64,000 nt of DNA from Arenibacter algicola. Lineage in GTDB: Bacteria > Bacteroidota > Bacteroidia > Flavobacteriales > Flavobacteriaceae. A model generated the notes under the pieces. That model was not told where the DNA came from, searched no databases, and saw only the letters and a list, made by a program, of their open reading frames with translations. Where the stretch lies: the NCBI RefSeq assembly GCF_018860365.1, contig NZ_JAHKPO010000003.1, positions 1 to 64,000 on the forward strand. Direction: 5' to 3'. Below, one piece after another: positions 26,916 through 37,282 of the stretch (the first letter of the stretch is position 1; each line of letters opens with the position of its first letter). A program made the translations under genes and the position numbers.

Positions 26916-27983
26916 TTATAGGGTATTAACGTTATTAAGGTCTTCAAAAGCCTTTTTAAGACGAGTAACAAACGTTTTTTCTCCTTCTCTTAACCAAACA
27001 CGTGGGTCGTAATGCTTTTTGTTTGGCTCATCGGCCCCGTTTGGATTACCAATCTGTGATTGTAAATAATCTTTTTTGCCTTGAATATAGTCCCTGATCC
27101 CTTCTAGGAAGGCATATTGTAAATCGGTATCAATATTCATTTTAATAACACCATAGCCTATAGCCTCACGTATTTCCTCAACCGTCGATCCCGATCCACC
27201 ATGGAATACGAAATCGATATGGTTATGTTCCACACCGTATTTCTTAGTGATAAATTCCTGTGAATTTTTAAGGATTTTTGGGGTTAATTTTACGTTTCCT
27301 GGCTTGTAGACACCGTGTACATTTCCAAAGGCGGCCGCTATGGTAAATTTAGGGCTTACTTTGGATAGTTCTTCGTAGGCGTAGGCAACCTCTTCAGGTT
27401 GTGTATATAACTTGGAATCATCCACATCGGAGTTGTCCACACCATCTTCTTCACCTCCTGTAATTCCCAATTCTATTTCCAAGGTCATTCCCATCTTGCT
27501 CATTCTGGCAAGATATTTTTTGCAAATCTCAATATTCTCTTCTATCGGCTCCTCCGATAAGTCTATCATATGTGAGCTGTATAACGGTTTTCCCGTTTCC
27601 TTAAAATGTTTTTCACTTGCATCCAACAAACCATCTATCCAAGGTAATAGTTTTTTGGCACAGTGGTCTGTGTGCAATATAACCGTTGCGCCATAGGCCT
27701 CGGCCAATTGATGAACGTGTTTTGCTCCTGCCACGGCACCCAAAATGGCGGCTTGTTGGCCGTCATTTGATAAACCTTTTCCTGCGTTGAACTGTGCGCC
27801 TCCATTCGAGAACTGTATAATTACGGGGGCATTTAAACTGGCAGCAGTTTCCAAAACTCCGTTTATAGTGTTCGATCCTATAACATTAACAGCAGGTAGG
27901 GCAAATCCTTTTTCCTTGGCATAATTGAAAATTTTCTGTACTTCATCTCCGGTTGCAACTCCTGGTTTAATATTGTGTGCCAT
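26916..27983 (-). CDS. fbaA: Class II fructose-bisphosphate aldolase
   Basis: 355 residues, the E. coli FbaA length class. It cleaves fructose 1,6-bisphosphate to two triose phosphates. Zinc ligands are visible in ILHTDHCAKKLLPW (first His and the HC region) and in FGNVHGVYKPGN and VFHGGSGSTVEEI. The catalytic Asp is in the HTDHC motif. It is upstream of accD on the same strand. Confidence 0.95.
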   Translation of the reverse strand: MAHNIKPGVATGDEVQKIFNYAKEKGFALPAVNVIGSNTINGVLETAASLNAPVIIQFSNGGAQFNAGKGLSNDGQQAAILGAVAGAKHVHQLAEAYGATVILHTDHCAKKLLPWIDGLLDASEKHFKETGKPLYSSHMIDLSEEPIEENIEICKKYLARMSKMGMTLEIELGITGGEEDGVDNSDVDDSKLYTQPEEVAYAYEELSKVSPKFTIAAAFGNVHGVYKPGNVKLTPKILKNSQEFITKKYGVEHNHIDFVFHGGSGSTVEEIREAIGYGVIKMNIDTDLQYAFLEGIRDYIQGKKDYLQSQIGNPNGADEPNKKHYDPRVWLREGEKTFVTRLKKAFEDLNNVNTL

Positions 27984-28042
27984 ATTCTTGTTTTAGTGTA
28001 GTTAATTAAAAAGATGGGACAAAAGTAATAAAATAATCAGCT

Positions 28043-30619
28043 CTAAAAAGGATAATTTATACCTATGTTGAATACTGCGTTGGACAAATTGTAGTCCCTA
28101 AACCATCTTTTTGAAGATTCTTCAGCAGGATTATAGGTTTTAAGACCCATATCCAATCTGAATACAAAATAAGTAAAATCGTAACGGATTCCAAGGCCTG
28201 TTCCTAAAGCGATATCTGCCAAGGAGCCAAAATTTTCAAAGGTCGCCTTCTCATCGGTAACGTTGTCCAGGGCATTCCAGATGTTACCGGCATCGGCAAA
28301 AAGAGCCCCTTTTATATCGCCTACTATAGGGAACCTATATTCCAGATTAAAGGCGATTTTTAAATTAGCTTCGTTAAAGTCGTTTATATTATCGGTCCTT
28401 CCTGGTCCTAGGGAATAAGGCAACCAGGCACGGTTGTCGTTAGATCCACCGGCAAAATAACTTCTTACGAAGGGTATGTTGTCCGAATTTCCATAGGGTA
28501 TTGCAATACCAAAGAATCCCCTAAACGCCAGTACATTGGTCCTTGAAGTGCTCCAATGTTTTATGTAGTCGAATTCCGTTTTTATATATTGGGAAAAGGG
28601 TACGTTGAAAACCAGGAGTTTGTCGTCTTCACTGGTGTAGAACGGAATTATTTTGGAAATTCCCGACAATAGGTTTCCGGAGCTTTCCAATTTGAGTCTA
28701 AATTGATAAAAATCGTTATCGGCCGTACTGCTTTTATTGTTTTTGGTAAAGGTGTAATTACTTGCAAAAATTAAATTGTTTTCGGTAAGCCTTATTCTTC
28801 TTTCCTCAATACTGCTAACATCCTCATAATCTGTTTCGCTGGAAGATACCTCACCATTCAGAATGGCATTGGTAAAGCCAGTGGTACCTTCTGGAATAAT
28901 CAACTGGAGATCGGTACTGTTATCTATTGTCTCAAAATAATCGGCCAGGGCAGGTTCGGTTTCGTAATTGTCGGCAATTTCATCCAAACTTTCATAGGTA
29001 CTCTCGTATACGGCAAAAAATCGATCGGGGTTTACGTTGCGGACAAATTGCACATTTAGTAACTCGGCCGTATTCTTTTTGAAATCTGATGGGGACCAAT
29101 TATAACCAAATACAGTATTTAAGGTTTGTTTGTCCAGACCAATATTCTGTTGAAAACTTGTCCCAATCGATAATTTGGTTTTGGGAAGCATATAGTTGGG
29201 TATAATCCGAGATGTTTTAACGAAGGGGAACCAAATTCTGGGTAAGTTAAGGTTGATATCCCCTCCGGTTTCCAAAATATTGAAAAAGCGGTTGTCCGCT
29301 ATATCCGGATCACTGGAGGCTCCTATGCTTATCCTTCCTGAAATGCTCAGGTTTTCTGCGCCTTTGAATAAATTCCTAGCTTGTAGGGACGGGCTAAACC
29401 CTATACCCAAAAATTGAATGTTGGAGTGGGTTACGTCAAAATCGGTACCCAGGGAATATTTAGGACGGGGGGACAGATAAATATTGGCAGTTAATTCTGA
29501 AGCCGTACTATCCGCTACGAATTCAATATTGGGATATTTAAAAGTGTTAAGGTTGGTAATCTGTCTATACGTTCTAATTCGGTTAATTTCCCTGTAGATA
29601 CTGTCCTTTTTTAGGAAAACGGCATCTGTAAGCGTTTTTGGCTTGTAACGCAATTTTCCCTGGTAATAGATCGTGAAATCTCTATAGTCTACCTTTTTTA
29701 GGCTGTCCAAGCCATTATTGAAGGTGTAATTGGTGTAAATATTGATCTTCTTAAAGGTGTGTACCTTGTATTCCGAAGTGGTAAGGGCATTGTCTGTCCT
29801 GGTTTTTAAATCTTCGATATTTAAAAGGATATCCAACTTTTGATTGTTGCCCAGTTTGGTAGTATCGCCAATTAAATCGTAGGAAATGGAACTCTCTTGA
29901 AAGTTGTGGATTCCCGTGTTTCTAAAAAGATTGGTCAATCGTTCCCTTTCGCTATTAAAATTGTCCAGGTCTATTCGCTGCCCTGATTTTATAAAAGAAT
30001 TGCTCTTGTTGGCCTTATTGATGGAGTCCAGAGCGGCGGAGGAAATATTCGTGGATACCGAGTCTATTAGATAAGGGGCGCCCAGGTCTAACTTGTAGTT
30101 TATGATGCCCCGTTGTTTTCTGGCGCTGGTATCTACTTCATAAGTAGTGGAGTTGTTAAAATATCCCTTGCTTTTATAATAGGCATTCAATCTTTGCAAT
30201 GACCTTCTTGCTCTAGTGGTGTCTATGATCGTTGGAGGTTCCCCAATATTTTTTAGCCATACACTGGCCCCTTTGACCAAAAAAGACTCACCCAATCTTT
30301 CCACTTGTTTTTTGGATAGAATATTGATAAGACGCTGTTCCCTTTTATCTTTTTTGTACAACCATGCCTGAAAGGAAGAATCTGGATTTTTCTTGGCCAG
30401 GTTGTAAAGATTTAGCCTTAGGGGGTATCCCAATAGGGTGCTGTTGGGTTTTTGAAAAATAAGGCTGTGTATATCTTCATTGGTAACTTTGATACTATCG
30501 GCATAAATGAGGTTTTTGGTCAGCAGGAGCTCGTCATCACCAACTCTTTTTATTGCATTGCATGAGGTAATTGCAATTACTAGCAATAATAATCCTATTT
30601 TCGTAATGTTTAAATTCAT
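28043..30619 (-). CDS. TamL/BamA-like outer membrane assembly lipoprotein
   Basis: 858 residues from ATG 30619. A longer frame to 30679 would overlap the divergent methylase gene and bury the signal. From 30619 the protein begins MNLNITKIGLLLLVIAITSC, a clean lipobox with Cys20. POTRA-like segments fill the middle, and the last 400 residues form a beta-barrel ending in NLSNAVFNIGINYPF, with an aromatic C-terminal residue. The pattern matches TamL, the Bacteroidetes lipoprotein form of TamA, which acts with TamB in moving lipids or proteins to the outer membrane. Confidence 0.85.
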   Translation of the reverse strand: MNLNITKIGLLLLVIAITSCNAIKRVGDDELLLTKNLIYADSIKVTNEDIHSLIFQKPNSTLLGYPLRLNLYNLAKKNPDSSFQAWLYKKDKREQRLINILSKKQVERLGESFLVKGASVWLKNIGEPPTIIDTTRARRSLQRLNAYYKSKGYFNNSTTYEVDTSARKQRGIINYKLDLGAPYLIDSVSTNISSAALDSINKANKSNSFIKSGQRIDLDNFNSERERLTNLFRNTGIHNFQESSISYDLIGDTTKLGNNQKLDILLNIEDLKTRTDNALTTSEYKVHTFKKINIYTNYTFNNGLDSLKKVDYRDFTIYYQGKLRYKPKTLTDAVFLKKDSIYREINRIRTYRQITNLNTFKYPNIEFVADSTASELTANIYLSPRPKYSLGTDFDVTHSNIQFLGIGFSPSLQARNLFKGAENLSISGRISIGASSDPDIADNRFFNILETGGDINLNLPRIWFPFVKTSRIIPNYMLPKTKLSIGTSFQQNIGLDKQTLNTVFGYNWSPSDFKKNTAELLNVQFVRNVNPDRFFAVYESTYESLDEIADNYETEPALADYFETIDNSTDLQLIIPEGTTGFTNAILNGEVSSSETDYEDVSSIEERRIRLTENNLIFASNYTFTKNNKSSTADNDFYQFRLKLESSGNLLSGISKIIPFYTSEDDKLLVFNVPFSQYIKTEFDYIKHWSTSRTNVLAFRGFFGIAIPYGNSDNIPFVRSYFAGGSNDNRAWLPYSLGPGRTDNINDFNEANLKIAFNLEYRFPIVGDIKGALFADAGNIWNALDNVTDEKATFENFGSLADIALGTGLGIRYDFTYFVFRLDMGLKTYNPAEESSKRWFRDYNLSNAVFNIGINYPF

Positions 30620-30661
30620 ACACGGCCGTGTCCTCATAGAAGTCAAAAATACATTATTTGT

Positions 30662-31384
30662 ATGGTTGTTAAAAGCCAAATAAAATTTATAAAAAATTTA
30701 CAGCAAAAAAAGTACCGAACGCAAAACAAGTTGTTTGTGGTGGAGGGGATAAAGACAGTTCGGGAACTACTTAATTCTTCCTTGAAGGTCTATAAAGTAT
30801 ATGTTACGGACAGCACAGTGTTGGAGCTTGAGGGGGATTTTGTTGAGGTGATAAGTGATGGGGAATTGAAAAAAATGAGCGGATTGTCCACTCCAAATAA
30901 GGTCATGGGCGTATTTCATATTCCCGTACCGGGACCATTGGATTTTTCTGACTGGGTCATTGCTTTGGATGATGTTCGGGATCCCGGAAATTTGGGTACT
31001 ATTATCCGTCTTTGCGATTGGTTTGGGGTCAAGACCCTACTATGTTCCTCCAATTCCGTGGATAGTTATAATCCTAAAGTCCTACAGGCTACTATGGGAT
31101 CCATAAGCAGGGTTAATATTGTGTATGGGGATTTGCAAAGAATTCTTAGTAATTCCGAGGTTCCGGTATACGGGGCATTTATGGATGGTACTGAGGTTTA
31201 TCAGGAGAAATTTCCCAAAAAGGGAATATTGGTTATGGGGAATGAGGCCAATGGGGTGTCCGAAGCCATTGAAGCCTTAATTGGTAAAAAAATTAGCATT
31301 CCACAATTTGGCCCCAAGACTACCGAGAGTTTAAATGTGGCAACCGCTACTGCTATTCTGTTAAACGAAATTAGAAGAGGGTAA
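30662..31384 (+). CDS. TrmH/SpoU family RNA 2'-O-methyltransferase
   Basis: 240 residues. An N-terminal substrate-binding part (KYRTQNKLFVVEGIKTVREL) is followed by the knotted SPOUT domain. Its three motifs are clear: ALDDVRDPGNLGTIIRLCD, VMGNEANGVSEAI and IPQFGPKTTESLNVATATAI. It methylates the 2'-OH of a nucleotide in rRNA or tRNA using S-adenosylmethionine; the target is not deducible. It is divergent from tamL with only 42 bp between the start codons, so the promoters must overlap. Confidence 0.88.
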   Translation: MVVKSQIKFIKNLQQKKYRTQNKLFVVEGIKTVRELLNSSLKVYKVYVTDSTVLELEGDFVEVISDGELKKMSGLSTPNKVMGVFHIPVPGPLDFSDWVIALDDVRDPGNLGTIIRLCDWFGVKTLLCSSNSVDSYNPKVLQATMGSISRVNIVYGDLQRILSNSEVPVYGAFMDGTEVYQEKFPKKGILVMGNEANGVSEAIEALIGKKISIPQFGPKTTESLNVATATAILLNEIRRG

Positions 31385-31388
31385 TTTT

Positions 31389-32084
31389 CTACTCAAAGGT
31401 GAAATTAATAAACAGCCCCCTAGTCATCATGGCCTCAATATTGCCAGTCCAAGGGCTATTGGGGTCATTGTCACGTACCAATTCATCATTAATGGCAAAA
31501 ACTCCTCGGATAGAGGGAGTAAACTTGAAATATTCCAAATAAAAATCGATCCCAAAACCCATTTCGTAGTAATATGTGGTCTTTTTCATCCGGAAAGTAG
31601 CACTGCTGTTGTCGTCCAAACTTTGTTCATTACTGCCCAAGTTTAACGAGGTAGATGCCCCGCCAACAAGAAATGGTTTCCAGTTCCCCAGTCTTTTGGT
31701 ACTGACCTTTAGGAGCAATGGAAAATTAATATAGGTCGACTTTACCTCCCTAATGGCATCCCTTTCATTATCAAATCCTGGAAAACCTAAATTTCTCTGG
31801 TTGTAATGTAATCCTGGTTCAAATCGAAGATCCAAAAATTTGTTGAGACGTAGTTCCCCAATGAGCCCTACATTAAATCCAAAGGATTTGTCCACCAAAA
31901 TATCGGGTAGATCGTCTTTGTATTCAAATTTAAAATCATATTGATTGAAGCCTAGAAAATATCCCCAATTTAGTAATGGCTTGTCCTCATTTTCAAGGTT
32001 CATTACGGGTTTTTCATTGAACTGGGCATTGGACGTGTTGCCTAGTGCACAAAAAACAATTAAAAGAACAAAAATATTTTTCAT
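31389..32084 (-). CDS. porT: PorT-like type IX secretion/gliding outer membrane protein
   Basis: 231 residues with a cleavable signal peptide (FVLLIVFCALGNTSNAQ). The rest is a small beta-barrel of alternating strands (GYFLGFNQYDFKFEY, FNVGLIGELRLNKFLDLRFE, TTYYYEMGFGIDFYLEYFKF), ending in FINFTFE with a final aromatic-rich strand. It matches PorT, a component of the type IX secretion system needed for export of sorting-domain proteins such as the giant protein later in this window. It lies 3 bp downstream of the menaquinone methylase gene, the order common in Flavobacteriaceae. Confidence 0.8.
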   Translation of the reverse strand: MKNIFVLLIVFCALGNTSNAQFNEKPVMNLENEDKPLLNWGYFLGFNQYDFKFEYKDDLPDILVDKSFGFNVGLIGELRLNKFLDLRFEPGLHYNQRNLGFPGFDNERDAIREVKSTYINFPLLLKVSTKRLGNWKPFLVGGASTSLNLGSNEQSLDDNSSATFRMKKTTYYYEMGFGIDFYLEYFKFTPSIRGVFAINDELVRDNDPNSPWTGNIEAMMTRGLFINFTFE

Positions 32085-32087
32085 ATT

Positions 32088-32822
32088 TTACTTTGTAGCT
32101 ACGTATATGGAGGCAACCCCAAATGTTTGGGGTCTATTGTCTATACCTATAAACCCAATTTTGGCCAAAATATTGTTGAACTGTTGTCCGTGCGGAAAAG
32201 CAGCTGCAGATTCGGATAAATAGGCATAGGCACTACGGTCTTTGGAAAATAACTTTCCAATGGCCGGTAGGATAAATTTGGTATAGAATTTATAACCTTG
32301 TTTATAGGGTGTTTTTGTGGGAATGGACGTTTCCAGAACTACAAATGAGCCTCCGGGCTTTAAGACCCTATATATTTCCGCGAGGCCTTTTTCAAGATTT
32401 TCAAAATTGCGGACACCAAAGGCAACGGTAATGGCATCAAAGGAATTGGCTTCGAAGGGCAGATTTTCACTGTCACCAACAATCATCTTTATGGTGTCTC
32501 CCAGATGTTTTTCCAAAATTTTTCTTTTTCCTACTTCCAACATTCCGGGGGAGATATCCAAACCAATAATTTCTTTGGCTCCTGTTTTGGTCATATTAAT
32601 GGCCAAGTCGCCCGTTCCAGTAGCTATGTCCAAAATTTTTGTAGGATTCTTTTCGGAGACTATGGATACTACGCGCTTTCTCCATTTAATATCTATTCCA
32701 AAAGATATAACCCTATTAAGTCCATCGTAATTTCCGGAAATAGTATCGAACATTTTTGTAACCTGTTCCTTTTTGCCTAGCGTTGAATCTTTATAAGGGG
32801 TCACCTTTTTATCCATAATCAT
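32088..32822 (-). CDS. ubiE: Demethylmenaquinone methyltransferase (MenG/UbiE)
   Basis: 244 residues. It makes menaquinone from demethylmenaquinone with S-adenosylmethionine. UbiE signatures are visible: [20 protein letters not shown] near residue 25, the SAM site [12 protein letters not shown] and [15 protein letters not shown]. The ATG two codons in (MDKKVTP) is an alternative start. It is upstream of porT, nearly overlapping, so the two form an operon. Confidence 0.93.
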   Translation of the reverse strand: MIMDKKVTPYKDSTLGKKEQVTKMFDTISGNYDGLNRVISFGIDIKWRKRVVSIVSEKNPTKILDIATGTGDLAINMTKTGAKEIIGLDISPGMLEVGKRKILEKHLGDTIKMIVGDSENLPFEANSFDAITVAFGVRNFENLEKGLAEIYRVLKPGGSFVVLETSIPTKTPYKQGYKFYTKFILPAIGKLFSKDRSAYAYLSESAAAFPHGQQFNNILAKIGFIGIDNRPQTFGVASIYVATK

Positions 32823-33167
32823 TAAATTTTTGGTAAAGATACTATATAGACCTAAAGTTATACTTCTAATTTTTACAATAAGAGCTGACCTCTATTTGTT
32901 TAACCGGCATATTTTAGAATACAACCCAATTTAATTATGTAATTTTGTCGCGCTTACATTCAGATTTTAATTGAAATATGCTTTATCAAGCTTCTTTCCT
33001 ATATGGGAAAAATGGATTTAATTCGGAATTCGAAAAGGAGTTATACAAAGGAAATAGATTTGGTTTATAATTAAATTTAGGTGACTTAAGGCGCAAAACT
33101 ATAACAACAGGGAATTAACCATTAAGTATTGTGTACCTCGGTCCATGAAAAACAATTTATATAACAG

Positions 33168-34517
33168 ATGAAAATTATTATTGCAGGGGCTGGTGAAGTA
33201 GGTTTTCATTTGGCTAAATTACTGTCCTATGAATCGCAGGATATTACTCTTATAGATACCAATAAGGATAGTTTATCTTATGCAGACAGTCATTTGGATA
33301 TTAGGGTGCTTAGGGGGGATGCTACTTCCATCGCCATTCTAAAGGATGCGCAAGTGGAGAAATCCGATCTGGTCATTGGAGTAACGTCTTCGGAGACCAC
33401 AAATATAACCTTGTGTATGTTGGCAAAACAATTGGGTTGTAAACGAACAATAGCCCGTATTTCCAACGCTGAGTTTATACATAATAAAGAAGCCATTAGA
33501 TTTCCGGACTTGGGTATCGATGAGCTTATTTCCCCAGAGGCTTTGGCCGCTACTGAAATACAACTTTTATTGAATCAATCCGCATTTAACAATACTTACG
33601 AATTTGAGGAGGGTCTTTTAATAATGGTGGGCGTGTCCTTGCCAGGTACCGCACCTTTTGTGGGTAAGACCGTAAAGGAAGCTGCAAAGATATTTTCTGA
33701 GCTACATTTTATGCCCATCGCCATTCAAAGGATGGGTACCCAATACACTATTGTGCCAAGGGGTGATACTGTTTTTAAGGAAAATGATCAAGTGTACTTT
33801 ATAACTTCCAAAGCGGGGTTGGATGAACTATACAAACTCACCGGTAAGGAGAAAAAGGAAATCAAAAACGTTATGATACTTGGCGGTAGTAAGGTGGGAT
33901 TCAAAACCGCAAGGGATCTTTGCAGAAATAGGTTTAATGTAAAGCTTATAGAGAAAAATAAGGAAAAGGCCTTTGACTTGGCAGATGAACTGCCCAATGC
34001 CCTTATCATAAATGGCGATGGTAGAAATGTAGAGCTGTTGGAGGAGGAAAATTTGGAGGCCATGGATGCTTTCGTAGCTGTTACCGGAAATTCTGAAACG
34101 AATATAATGTCTTGCTTGGTGGCTAAATCCAAGAATGTTAAAAAGACAATTGCCCTAGTGGAGAACATGGATTATTTTCAATTATCCCATTCCATAGGTA
34201 TAGATACCCTGCTCAACAAAAAACTGTTGGCTGCGAATAATATTTTTAGGCATATCCGGAAAGGCGAAATAGTAGCGATGACCCGGCTGAATAATTTAAA
34301 TGCAGAGATTTTGGAATTCATTGTTAAGCCAACATCCCAAGTAAACGGGCAAATAATTAGGGAGCTGGAATTTCCTAGGGAAGCTACCATTGGAGGGGTA
34401 ATCCGGGACAATCAAGGGATTATTGCCTTAGGAGGATTTAGAATTACTGAGGGAGATAGGGTAGTGGTATGTTGTTTACCAAGTGCCATTCCAAAAATTG
34501 AAAAGCTATTCCTATAG
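33168..34517 (+). CDS. trkA: Trk system potassium transporter TrkA
   Basis: 449 residues. The cytoplasmic regulatory ring subunit of the Trk K+ channel. Two tandem RCK units are seen, each an NAD-binding half then a C-terminal half: IIIAGAGEVGFHLAKLL at the start and VMILGGSKVGFKTARDL near residue 235. The second glycine motif is degenerate, as in many TrkA proteins. It is followed one base later by trkH. The 345-bp gap in front (32823-33167) shows no other gene. Confidence 0.93.
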   Translation: MKIIIAGAGEVGFHLAKLLSYESQDITLIDTNKDSLSYADSHLDIRVLRGDATSIAILKDAQVEKSDLVIGVTSSETTNITLCMLAKQLGCKRTIARISNAEFIHNKEAIRFPDLGIDELISPEALAATEIQLLLNQSAFNNTYEFEEGLLIMVGVSLPGTAPFVGKTVKEAAKIFSELHFMPIAIQRMGTQYTIVPRGDTVFKENDQVYFITSKAGLDELYKLTGKEKKEIKNVMILGGSKVGFKTARDLCRNRFNVKLIEKNKEKAFDLADELPNALIINGDGRNVELLEEENLEAMDAFVAVTGNSETNIMSCLVAKSKNVKKTIALVENMDYFQLSHSIGIDTLLNKKLLAANNIFRHIRKGEIVAMTRLNNLNAEILEFIVKPTSQVNGQIIRELEFPREATIGGVIRDNQGIIALGGFRITEGDRVVVCCLPSAIPKIEKLFL

Positions 34518-34518
34518 T

Positions 34519-36009
34519 ATGGGCCTAAATTCGAAAATTATCTTTCACCTCATGGGATTGCTATTACTTTGTAATGGTTTTTTTATGATTTTAGCTGCAG
34601 TGGTAAGTGGAGTGTATAACGATGGGGCTACTTTGGATATTACCCTTGCGGCCGTGGTTACAATGCTTGTAGGTGTTTTGGCCATGTTCTATACGCGAAA
34701 TCACAAAAAAGAGGTTAAACGAAAGGAAGGATACATCATTGTTACTTTTGGTTGGTTGGTCATGTCCGCATCGGGGATGTTGCCCTATCTTTTTTCCGGG
34801 TCCATTCCGGACGTTACCAATGCCTTTTTTGAAACCATATCCGGATATACTACTACCGGTGCCTCGGTTGTGGACGATATAGAGGCTTTACCGGAAGGGA
34901 TCTTATTGTGGAGGAGTTTAACACATTGGATCGGGGGAATGGGGATTATAGTTCTTGCTATTGCTATTTTGCCACTATTGGGTATAGGGGGAATGCAATT
35001 GTTTGCCGCGGAGGCTCCTGGGCCAAGTGGGGACAAATTACATCCTAGGATTACGGATACGGCCAAGCGACTTTGGTTGATTTACTTTAGTTATACTGTG
35101 GCCGAGACCCTATTGTTGAAATTGGCGGGAATGTCCTTTTTTGATGCAGTAAACCATTCTTTGGCAACCCTTTCCACTGGGGGATTTTCTACCAAAAATG
35201 CCAGTATGGCCTATTGGAACGATCAGCCCATGATACAATACATTGTTATTTTGTTTATGTTTTTGGCCGGTAGCAATTTTGTATTAAGCTATTATGCCTT
35301 TAAAGGCAAAGTGCAAAAAGTGATTATGGATGAGGAATTTAAATTCTATTCCATCTTTATTTTTTGCTTTACCATAGTGGCCAGTTTGGTAGTTTATTTT
35401 CAGGCCAATGTACCGGTGTCCGATTTTCATCCCATGGTATTGGGGGAGTGGGAAAGCGCATTTAGGCATACCTTGTTTCAAGTGGTCTCGGTAATTACTA
35501 CTACCGGCTTTGTTACCGCCGATTTTACTTCGTGGACGCCTTTTTTGACCATATTCTTTTTTGGACTGTTTTTCCTTGGGGGCTCTGCCGGTTCAACGGC
35601 AGGAGGTATCAAGGTGATGAGGCACTTGCTTATTATTAAGAATGGTCTGCTGGAGTTTAAGCGTACACTACATACCAATGCTATTATTCCTGTTAGGTAT
35701 AACAATAAGACCGTACCTGAAAATATCGTGTATAATATAATCGCATTCTTTGTACTCTATATGTTGCTTTTTATTATTGGATCCTTGGTGCTTGGTGCAC
35801 TGGGATTGGACTTTGAAAGTGCTGTAGGAGGGGCAGCATCCTCGCTGGGTAATGTAGGTCCGGCCTTGGGGACATTAAATCCTTTGGTCAATTTTAACAG
35901 CCTTCCGGCTTTGGGGAAATGGTGGTGTGGATTTCTAATGCTTTTGGGTAGGTTGGAGCTGTTTACGGTATTGATCCTACTTTCGCCTTATTTTTGGAAA
36001 CGTACTTAG
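34519..36009 (+). CDS. trkH: TrkH family potassium uptake membrane subunit
   Basis: 496 residues from the ATG at 34519, one base after the trkA stop; an upstream in-frame ATG inside trkA is unlikely. The protein has four membrane-pore-membrane repeats, whose filter segments contain TTGASVVDD, LSTGGFST, TTTGFVTAD and SLGNVGPALG. It forms the K+ pore gated by the TrkA ring. A strong shared terminator follows. Confidence 0.93.
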   Translation: MGLNSKIIFHLMGLLLLCNGFFMILAAVVSGVYNDGATLDITLAAVVTMLVGVLAMFYTRNHKKEVKRKEGYIIVTFGWLVMSASGMLPYLFSGSIPDVTNAFFETISGYTTTGASVVDDIEALPEGILLWRSLTHWIGGMGIIVLAIAILPLLGIGGMQLFAAEAPGPSGDKLHPRITDTAKRLWLIYFSYTVAETLLLKLAGMSFFDAVNHSLATLSTGGFSTKNASMAYWNDQPMIQYIVILFMFLAGSNFVLSYYAFKGKVQKVIMDEEFKFYSIFIFCFTIVASLVVYFQANVPVSDFHPMVLGEWESAFRHTLFQVVSVITTTGFVTADFTSWTPFLTIFFFGLFFLGGSAGSTAGGIKVMRHLLIIKNGLLEFKRTLHTNAIIPVRYNNKTVPENIVYNIIAFFVLYMLLFIIGSLVLGALGLDFESAVGGAASSLGNVGPALGTLNPLVNFNSLPALGKWWCGFLMLLGRLELFTVLILLSPYFWKRT

Positions 36010-36027
36010 AATACAAAAAAAAATAAT

Positions 36028-36066
36028 AAAAAAAATGGACGTCGGTTAGGACGTCCATTTTTTTTA
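36028..36066. terminator. Bidirectional terminator between trkH and the aminotransferase
   Basis: AAAAAATGGACGTC and GACGTCCATTTTTT form a perfect stem around GGTTAG, flanked by A on the left and T on the right. It serves the two convergent genes. Confidence 0.9.
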
Positions 36067-36083
36067 TGTGTCTAAAGTCTGTA

Positions 36084-37268
36084 TTATAAAACAGCCTTTA
36101 TTCTAGCTATTGCTTCCCTTAGTTCCTTTTCGGAAGCAGCGTAGGAGATACGTATGCAATTAGCGTTTCCAAAGGCTTCACCGGTTACGGTTGCTACATT
36201 TGCCTTTTCCAATAGGTATAGGGCAAAATCGGAAGCATTATTGATCAATGTCCCGTTAATTGTTTTTCCAAAAAAGCTGGAAATATCCGGAAATACATAA
36301 AATGCTCCCTCAGGGACATTAAGGTTAAATCCTTTTATTTCTCCCAATAGTTCCAATACAAGATCACGTCTTTTGTGGAATTCGTCTATCATAAATTTAA
36401 TGGAGGATATAGGTGCATCTAGTGCGGCTATGGTAGCGCGCTGGGCAATGGAATTTGCACCACTGGTAATCTGGCCCTGGAATTTGGTACAAGCCTTGGC
36501 AATCCAATCCGGACCTCCTATGTATCCTATACGCCATCCGGTCATTGCAAATGCCTTGGAGACACCGTTTACCGTAATGGTGCGGTCGTACATGCCTTCA
36601 ATGTTGGCAATACTAACATGACCTCCCCTGAAATTGATATGCTCATAAATTTCATCGGATACCACAAAAATATTGGGATGTTTTCTCAATACTTTGGCCA
36701 AACCTTCCAATTCTTCCTTGTTGTAAACAGATCCACTTGGATTACAAGGGGAGCTGAACCACATCATTTTGGTCTTAGGGGTAATGGCCTTCTCCAATTG
36801 TTCCGGTGTCATCTTAAAATCGGTGTCAATGCTCGTGGGTACTTCTACGGGCACACCCTGGGCCAATTTCACAATATCGCTATAGCTTACCCAATAAGGA
36901 GCTGGAAGAATAACTTCATCGCCGTCATTGAGCATTACCATCGCTATATTGGCCAAAGATTGTTTTGCTCCAGTAGAGACTACAATCTGGTTAAGGCCAT
37001 AAGTAAGTCCATTGTCCCTTTTAAATTTATTGGCAATGGCCTGCTTTAAATCGGCATAACCATCCACAGGAGAATAGCTACTATAATTTTGGTCTATGGC
37101 CTCTTTGGCGGCTTCCTTGATAAAATCAGGGATGTTAAAGTCAGGTTCTCCTAGACTTAAGCCTATGATATCTTTACCTTCATTTTTTAATTCTCTGGCT
37201 TTAGCGGCCATAGCCAATGTGGCCGAGGTGGACATGGAATTGATCCTATCGGATAAATGGTTCTTCAT
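36084..37268 (-). CDS. Class I pyridoxal-phosphate aminotransferase (aspartate type)
   Basis: 394 residues. It exchanges amino groups between aspartate (or an aromatic amino acid) and 2-oxoglutarate. The fold type I motifs are visible: GLSLGEPDFNIP near residue 37, VVSTGAKQSLANIAMVML, FSSPCNPSGSVY, and VNGVSKAFAMTGWRIGYIGG with the Schiff-base Lys. The C-terminal substrate Arg is in NCIRISYA. It follows the desaturase gene closely on the same strand (14 bp). Confidence 0.92.
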   Translation of the reverse strand: MKNHLSDRINSMSTSATLAMAAKARELKNEGKDIIGLSLGEPDFNIPDFIKEAAKEAIDQNYSSYSPVDGYADLKQAIANKFKRDNGLTYGLNQIVVSTGAKQSLANIAMVMLNDGDEVILPAPYWVSYSDIVKLAQGVPVEVPTSIDTDFKMTPEQLEKAITPKTKMMWFSSPCNPSGSVYNKEELEGLAKVLRKHPNIFVVSDEIYEHINFRGGHVSIANIEGMYDRTITVNGVSKAFAMTGWRIGYIGGPDWIAKACTKFQGQITSGANSIAQRATIAALDAPISSIKFMIDEFHKRRDLVLELLGEIKGFNLNVPEGAFYVFPDISSFFGKTINGTLINNASDFALYLLEKANVATVTGEAFGNANCIRISYAASEKELREAIARIKAVL

Positions 37269-37282
37269 TTTTCTGTTATAAT

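Noticed and set aside
30620-30679. Longer N-terminus for the TamL-like protein
   Set aside because: It would overlap the divergent methylase gene and displace the lipoprotein signal from the N-terminus.
34483-34518. Longer N-terminus for TrkH
   Set aside because: The extra codons lie inside the trkA coding region in another frame, and the ATG one base after the trkA stop fits an operon start.
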